From Ignavibacteriales bacterium (GTDB lineage: Bacteria; Bacteroidota; Ignavibacteria; Ignavibacteriales; Ignavibacteriaceae): DNA of 9,678 nt. The notes beneath the pieces were generated by a model. That model saw only the letters and a list, made by a program, of their open reading frames with translations, had not been told where the DNA came from and searched no databases. Both the position numbers and the translations under genes were made by a program. Location of the stretch: assembly GCA_027347125.1 (NCBI GenBank), contig DAIERC010000507.1, positions 1 to 9,678 on the forward strand, read 5' to 3'. Below are positions 6,580-9,678 of the stretch, one piece after another. Position 1 is the first letter of the stretch. Each line of letters starts with the position of its first letter.

Positions 6580-6639
6580 TGAGACTTCTGAAAAAGTATT
6601 TAACATTAAAATAATGTTTCATATTTTCCAGGAGTCTCA
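6580..6639 (+). other. Near-continuous 60-nt hairpin between the UPF0173 gene and parA
   Basis: The outer arms are TGAGACTTCTG (6580-6590) and CAGGAGTCTCA (6629-6639), 11 pairs with one G-U. An AAAA/TTTT extension continues past one mismatch. The inner stem is AACATTA (6602-6608) with TAATGTT (6612-6618), seven perfect pairs around a 3-nt AAA loop. A short TAT/ATA helix links the two across a small internal loop. It begins 15 nt after the UPF0173 stop. No uridine run follows, so it is not a textbook intrinsic terminator. It could end or stabilise the upstream mRNA, act as a structured leader, or be a relic of a small mobile repeat. Confidence 0.6.
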
Positions 6640-6670
6640 ATAAATTAGTCATAAACTTTCTATGAAAATA

Positions 6671-6698
6671 TTCTGAGAATAACTATTTTTAATATTAT
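6671..6698 (+). promoter_or_regulatory. Possible sigma-70-like promoter for parA
   Basis: TTCTGA (6671-6676) and TATTAT (6693-6698) are 16 bp apart, about 55 bp upstream of the parA ATG. The -10 box matches consensus at five of six positions, but the -35 box is weak. Such pairs arise easily in AT-rich DNA. A 14-bp palindrome, CTTTTTTAAAAAAG (6724-6737), follows it. The leader just before the ATG is A-rich with no Shine-Dalgarno. Confidence 0.25.
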
Positions 6699-6752
6699 TT
6701 TTAAGCTTATCTTTTCCGGTGTACTTTTTTAAAAAAGAAAACAGAAAAATTA

Positions 6753-7529
6753 ATGGCAAAAGTTATATCGATAGCTAATCAAAAGGGAGGTGTAGGCAAA
6801 ACTACTACAGCAATAAACCTCTCATCTTCATTAGCGGCTGCAGAAAAAAAAACTTTGTTGATAGATATTGATCCGCAGGCAAATTCTTCTTCAGGTTTAA
6901 GTATAAGCAATCACACTCCTTCGGTGTATGAAGTTCTTGTGGATGTAGAGGATATTCAAAATATTATAGTTAATAGTTACATGCCTTATCTGGATATTCT
7001 GCCTTCAAACATAAATCTTGTTGGCGCCGAAATTGAGATGGTAGATATTCCGAACCGTGAACAAATTCTTAGAAACGCGATTGAGGCAATAAAAGATAAT
7101 TACGATTATATAATTATCGATTGCCCGCCTTCTTTAGGATTGTTAACCTTAAATTCTCTTTCCGCATCCGATTCAGTACTGATACCTGTTCAATGTGAGT
7201 ACTTTGCCCTTGAAGGCCTGGGGCAATTACTAAATACCATAAACATAGTTAAACAACACTTCAATAAAAACCTATCTATAGAAGGAGTGCTGCTAACGAT
7301 GTTCGATATTCGTTTAAGATTATCACAGCAGGTAGCCGAAGAAGTCAGGAAATATTTCGGCGATAAAGTTTTTAAAACCGTAATTCACAGGAATGTAAGA
7401 ATATCGGAAGCTCCAAGCTACGGTAAGCCGGTTATCCTTTACGATGCGATTTCAACCGGATCTCAAAATTACATCGCATTGGCATCGGAACTTTTAGAAA
7501 GAAATTCATCAGGAATAGGTGATAATTAA
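6753..7529 (+). CDS. parA: Chromosome-partitioning ATPase ParA (Soj)
   Basis: A deviant Walker ATPase that binds DNA non-specifically as an ATP dimer and, with ParB, moves or organises the chromosome origin. At 258 residues it is the short chromosomal (Soj/MinD-like) type, without the N-terminal helix-turn-helix of plasmid type Ia ParA. Visible motifs: KGGVGKTT (11-18) with the signature Lys11 and Lys16, Walker A' LIDIDPQ (36-42) with Asp40, Walker B IIDCPP (121-126), and the C-terminal IHRNVRISEAPSYGKP (211-226) typical of Soj. All catalytic residues are present. The ATG follows an A-rich leader and is the first gene after the 188-bp gap, so it probably heads a new transcription unit. parB starts 2 bp after its stop. 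Confidence 0.98.
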   Translation: MAKVISIANQKGGVGKTTTAINLSSSLAAAEKKTLLIDIDPQANSSSGLSISNHTPSVYEVLVDVEDIQNIIVNSYMPYLDILPSNINLVGAEIEMVDIPNREQILRNAIEAIKDNYDYIIIDCPPSLGLLTLNSLSASDSVLIPVQCEYFALEGLGQLLNTINIVKQHFNKNLSIEGVLLTMFDIRLRLSQQVAEEVRKYFGDKVFKTVIHRNVRISEAPSYGKPVILYDAISTGSQNYIALASELLERNSSGIGDN

Positions 7530-7531
7530 TT

Positions 7532-8476
7532 ATGGGCAAGTTTAAAGCAGGCTTAGGAAGAGGTCTTGACGCTCTGATTAATCAGCAGAGCCATAATGAA
7601 AGTAATAGACCGATAAACTACGATGAGATTAAAAAAGATGACGGTAAGCAGTACGACTTCCTGGCAAAAATTCCTGTCGATGCAATCTCTTCGAACCCGT
7701 TTCAGCCTCGTATGAACTTTGAGCCGGAAGCTCTGGAAGAGTTAAAAAAATCTATTCTATCAAACGGGCTTATCCAACCAATTACAGTTAGAAGAGTTGA
7801 GAATGACCGCTACCAGTTAATCTCGGGTGAACGAAGATTGAAAGCCTGCAAAGACATTGGCTACAGGGATATTCCAGCTTATATTATAAAGGTTGATACC
7901 GATGAGGCCATGTTAGCAATGGCTCTTATTGAAAACATCCAGAGAGAAAAATTAAACCCGATTGAGATTGGCCTTGCATATAAACGCTTAATGGACGAAT
8001 GTTTTCTTACACAGGAACAGATTGCGGATAAAGTCGGCAAAGACAGATCGACAGTAGCAAATTCAATAAGACTTTTGAAGCTACCGAAAGAGATTCAGGA
8101 AAGCCTTGTGAAGGAAGAAATTTCTTCAGGCCACGCAAGGGCAATTATAAATCTTCCCAGCGCCGAGCTGCAATTGGATGTTTTGCAAAAAATTAAAAGC
8201 GGTAATCTTTCGGTTAGAAAAGTAGAACAGATTGTAAAGAAATATCTTACGTCAACAGATGCCCGGCAAAAACAGAAATCTTTCCCGCCCAAAATTACTA
8301 TATCATCGGCTAACCTAAACGATGTTGAAGATAAACTTAGAAAAATATTTGCGACAAAAGTAACATGCAAACAAAAGCAGGACGGTGCTGGCGAAATTGT
8401 AATCGAATTTTATTCCAACGATGAGCTTGAAAGGTTGTTTGAATTATTTGAAGTTATTGACAAATCATATAGTTAA
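7532..8476 (+). CDS. parB: Chromosome-partitioning protein ParB (parS-binding CTPase)
   Basis: A DNA clamp that loads at parS sites, hydrolyses CTP, spreads along DNA and stimulates ParA. The 314-residue protein has the full layout. The N-terminal GLGRGLDALI (7-16) contacts ParA. The N-terminal CTPase domain has NPFQPR (55-60), the ISGERRLKA nucleotide-binding segment (97-105) and ENIQREKLNPIE (134-145). A helix-turn-helix for parS follows at about 159-182 (LTQEQIADKVGKDRSTVANS). A basic linker runs about 240-255 and a C-terminal dimerisation domain occupies about 255-312. The gene follows parA by 2 bp, the standard chromosomal arrangement. No close match to the usual parS sequence was seen in the window, so its sites must lie elsewhere. 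Its end overlaps the predicted start of the next gene. Confidence 0.98.
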   Translation: MGKFKAGLGRGLDALINQQSHNESNRPINYDEIKKDDGKQYDFLAKIPVDAISSNPFQPRMNFEPEALEELKKSILSNGLIQPITVRRVENDRYQLISGERRLKACKDIGYRDIPAYIIKVDTDEAMLAMALIENIQREKLNPIEIGLAYKRLMDECFLTQEQIADKVGKDRSTVANSIRLLKLPKEIQESLVKEEISSGHARAIINLPSAELQLDVLQKIKSGNLSVRKVEQIVKKYLTSTDARQKQKSFPPKITISSANLNDVEDKLRKIFATKVTCKQKQDGAGEIVIEFYSNDELERLFELFEVIDKSYS

Positions 8477-8921
8477 AATTCTGCTGGTTCTATTTTTATT
8501 TTCAAAGGTTAACTTTGCTCAAATAGATTCCGCCAAAGTCGTTTCCGCTTTTACATCAGATACAACTTATGTTATGTCGAAGTCTCCTTGGGGAGCGGTT
8601 CTTAGAAGCGCCGTTATTCCGGGTTGGGGGCAAATATATAATCAATCTTACATCAAGGCGCCGATAATCTGGGGACTAGGCGGATGGCTTGTTTATTTGT
8701 GGATTCAAAATAACAAATCTTACCGGGATGCTATAAGCGCCAACAACATTACTTATAAAAATTTTTACCAGGATCAAAGAGATCTTATGGCTATTTATAT
8801 GGGGCTTGTGTACGTACTTAATATGGTTGATGCGTATGTAGACGCAGAGTTATTCGATTTCTCATTCAAAGAAAATTCTTTTACAAAAAGTCCGATGTTA
8901 GATTTAAGGATAAAGTTCTGA
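8421..8921 (+). CDS. DUF5683-family membrane protein of unknown function
   Basis: Up to 166 residues. A signal peptide-like segment ends in VNFAQ (30-34), followed by a short linker, then the DUF5683 core: SAVIPGWGQIYNQ (63-75), a hydrophobic segment PIIWGLGGWLVYLWI (81-95), and a second at about 122-136 running into NMVDAYVDAELFDF (134-147). It ends in a strand-like LRIKF. Proteins of this type commonly sit just after parAB in Bacteroidota-type genomes; their function is unknown to me. The start is uncertain. ATG 8421 overlaps parB by 56 bp with no Shine-Dalgarno. TTG 8457 would overlap by only 20 bp and leave a compact signal peptide starting TNHIVKILLV. The TGA overlaps the next ATG by one base. 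Confidence 0.82.
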   Translation: MSLKGCLNYLKLLTNHIVKILLVLFLFSKVNFAQIDSAKVVSAFTSDTTYVMSKSPWGAVLRSAVIPGWGQIYNQSYIKAPIIWGLGGWLVYLWIQNNKSYRDAISANNITYKNFYQDQRDLMAIYMGLVYVLNMVDAYVDAELFDFSFKENSFTKSPMLDLRIKF

Positions 8922-9628
8922 TGCAGAATACGATATCTTGTAAAAATTGTCATATGGAAAATCCTATTTACGGTATGATATGCAAAAATTGCAAAGCATA
9001 TTTACGTGAAAAAATTTTTAATATTGATCTATGGCCTACATTGGGGCTCTTGGTTGAGAACCCACGCAAGGGTTTCAATTTGATCATTCAGTCGGAACAC
9101 AAAAATTTTATATTCTTCATTTCCTTTTTTGCTGCTTTCAAATTTCTGATTGACTCTATGTTCATTTCTCTGGCCGAATCAAAACAAGAACCGGTGTTCG
9201 GGAATTTTATAAAAAATTATTTTATTGAAGCCGGAACGCTATTTCTTATAGTACTTCTATTTTCACTCATATTTAAACTTGTTACAAATAATTTTGGAGT
9301 TTCTACACGCATAAAAGACAACTTTTCCATTTTAGTCTATTCTATGTTTCCGCATGTACTGGGCGGTATTTTATTATTTGTGGTTGAGCTAACTATATTT
9401 GGTGGAAATGTCTTTTCCAATAATCCGTCTCCGTTTCAGTTAAAAGAATTTTTAGCTTATACGTTGCTTCTTTTTGAAGGCATGATCTTACTGTGGAGTA
9501 TGTTCCTTTCCTTTATGGCGGTGCTTTCACAAACAAGAGATATCCTTTATTCAGTTATTTCAGCAATTATATTTAATTTTGTCCTTTATTATTGCATCTA
9601 TTTAAATTCACATTTTCTATTTAATTAA
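8921..9628 (+). CDS. Zinc-ribbon plus Yip1-like integral membrane protein
   Basis: A 235-residue protein with an N-terminal zinc ribbon: CKNC at 7-10 and CKNC at 21-24, four cysteines that would hold one zinc on the cytosolic side. The rest is highly hydrophobic, with about five membrane segments (near 63-83, 103-123, 138-158, 178-202 and 207-230). The spacing and the DNFSILVYSMFPHVLGG stretch (133-149) resemble the Yip1 family (PF04893). That assignment rests on pattern recognition and is moderate. No catalytic motif is visible and the function is unknown. The ATG overlaps the DUF5683 stop (TGATG), so the two are probably made together. The start is firm because the cysteine pairs begin at residue 7. 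Confidence 0.75.
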   Translation: MQNTISCKNCHMENPIYGMICKNCKAYLREKIFNIDLWPTLGLLVENPRKGFNLIIQSEHKNFIFFISFFAAFKFLIDSMFISLAESKQEPVFGNFIKNYFIEAGTLFLIVLLFSLIFKLVTNNFGVSTRIKDNFSILVYSMFPHVLGGILLFVVELTIFGGNVFSNNPSPFQLKEFLAYTLLLFEGMILLWSMFLSFMAVLSQTRDILYSVISAIIFNFVLYYCIYLNSHFLFN

Positions 9629-9639
9629 ACATCATAATT

Positions 9640-9678
9640 ATGAGCCAATCAATTTTTGAAAAAGATAAAAATATTTTT
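9640..9678 (+). CDS. Possible start of a further gene, cut by the window edge
   Basis: An ATG at 9640 opens a frame of 13 codons (beginning MSQSIFEKDK) that is still open at the window end, 11 bp after the previous stop and on the same strand. The spacing fits the same operon. There is no clear Shine-Dalgarno and far too little sequence to assign a family. Confidence 0.45.
   Translation, partial: MSQSIFEKDKNIF

Noticed and set aside
6580..6639. A classical rho-independent terminator after the UPF0173 gene
   Set aside because: The stem is strong enough, but the bases after it (ATAAATTAGT) have no T run, so only a generic hairpin is reported.
6565..6752. A parS site near parA
   Set aside because: No sequence close to the common TGTTTCACGTGAAACA form was seen in this gap or at the few ACGTG occurrences elsewhere in the window.
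8095..8370. A 91-codon minus-strand frame opposite parB
   Set aside because: It is antisense to the parB helix-turn-helix and linker, with no motif; a shadow frame.

Overview
The window reads as ordinary chromosome from an AT-rich bacterium of the Bacteroidota/Chlorobiota/Ignavibacteria group. This rests on gene content and order: a kinase-less PASTA protein ahead of rpe, folP directly followed by the diadenylate cyclase gene cdaA, and parA-parB followed by a DUF5683 membrane protein. Ignavibacteria-like is my best guess. No rRNA or marker gene fixes it. Some genes have clear Shine-Dalgarno sites (GGAG or GAGG types) and others have A-rich leaders with none. Two genes, folP and the glycosyltransferase, use TTG starts.

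Layout: (1) 1-1084, minus strand, the first 361 codons of a POT-family proton:peptide symporter that runs off the left edge. (2) 1085-1307, a divergent intergenic region with a small palindrome. (3) 1308-6564, plus strand, a tight seven-gene run: PASTA protein, rpe, folP, cdaA, GT2 glycosyltransferase, short CHAD protein, UPF0173 metallo-beta-lactamase-fold hydrolase. Genes overlap or are a few bases apart, except for 50 bp between rpe and folP. (4) 6565-6752, an intergenic gap with a near-continuous 60-nt hairpin. (5) 6753-9628, plus strand, a second run: parA, parB, DUF5683 protein, zinc-ribbon/Yip1-like membrane protein. The first 13 codons of another possible gene lie at the right edge.

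How the genes work together: the first run mixes central metabolism (pentose-phosphate epimerase, dihydropteroate synthase) with envelope and signalling functions (peptidoglycan-binding PASTA domains, c-di-AMP synthesis, a polyprenyl-phosphate-sugar-type glycosyltransferase) and a possible polyphosphate-binding CHAD protein. The second run is the chromosome-segregation pair with two membrane proteins of unknown function. No mobile element, CRISPR array, tRNA, rRNA or phage gene was seen. I found no clear evidence of a wholly new system. The points most worth a second look are the roughly 125-residue N-terminal extension of FolP, the half-size CHAD protein in a c-di-AMP operon, the TM7-TM8 insertion in the peptide transporter, the hairpin before parA, and the coupled unknown membrane genes after parAB.
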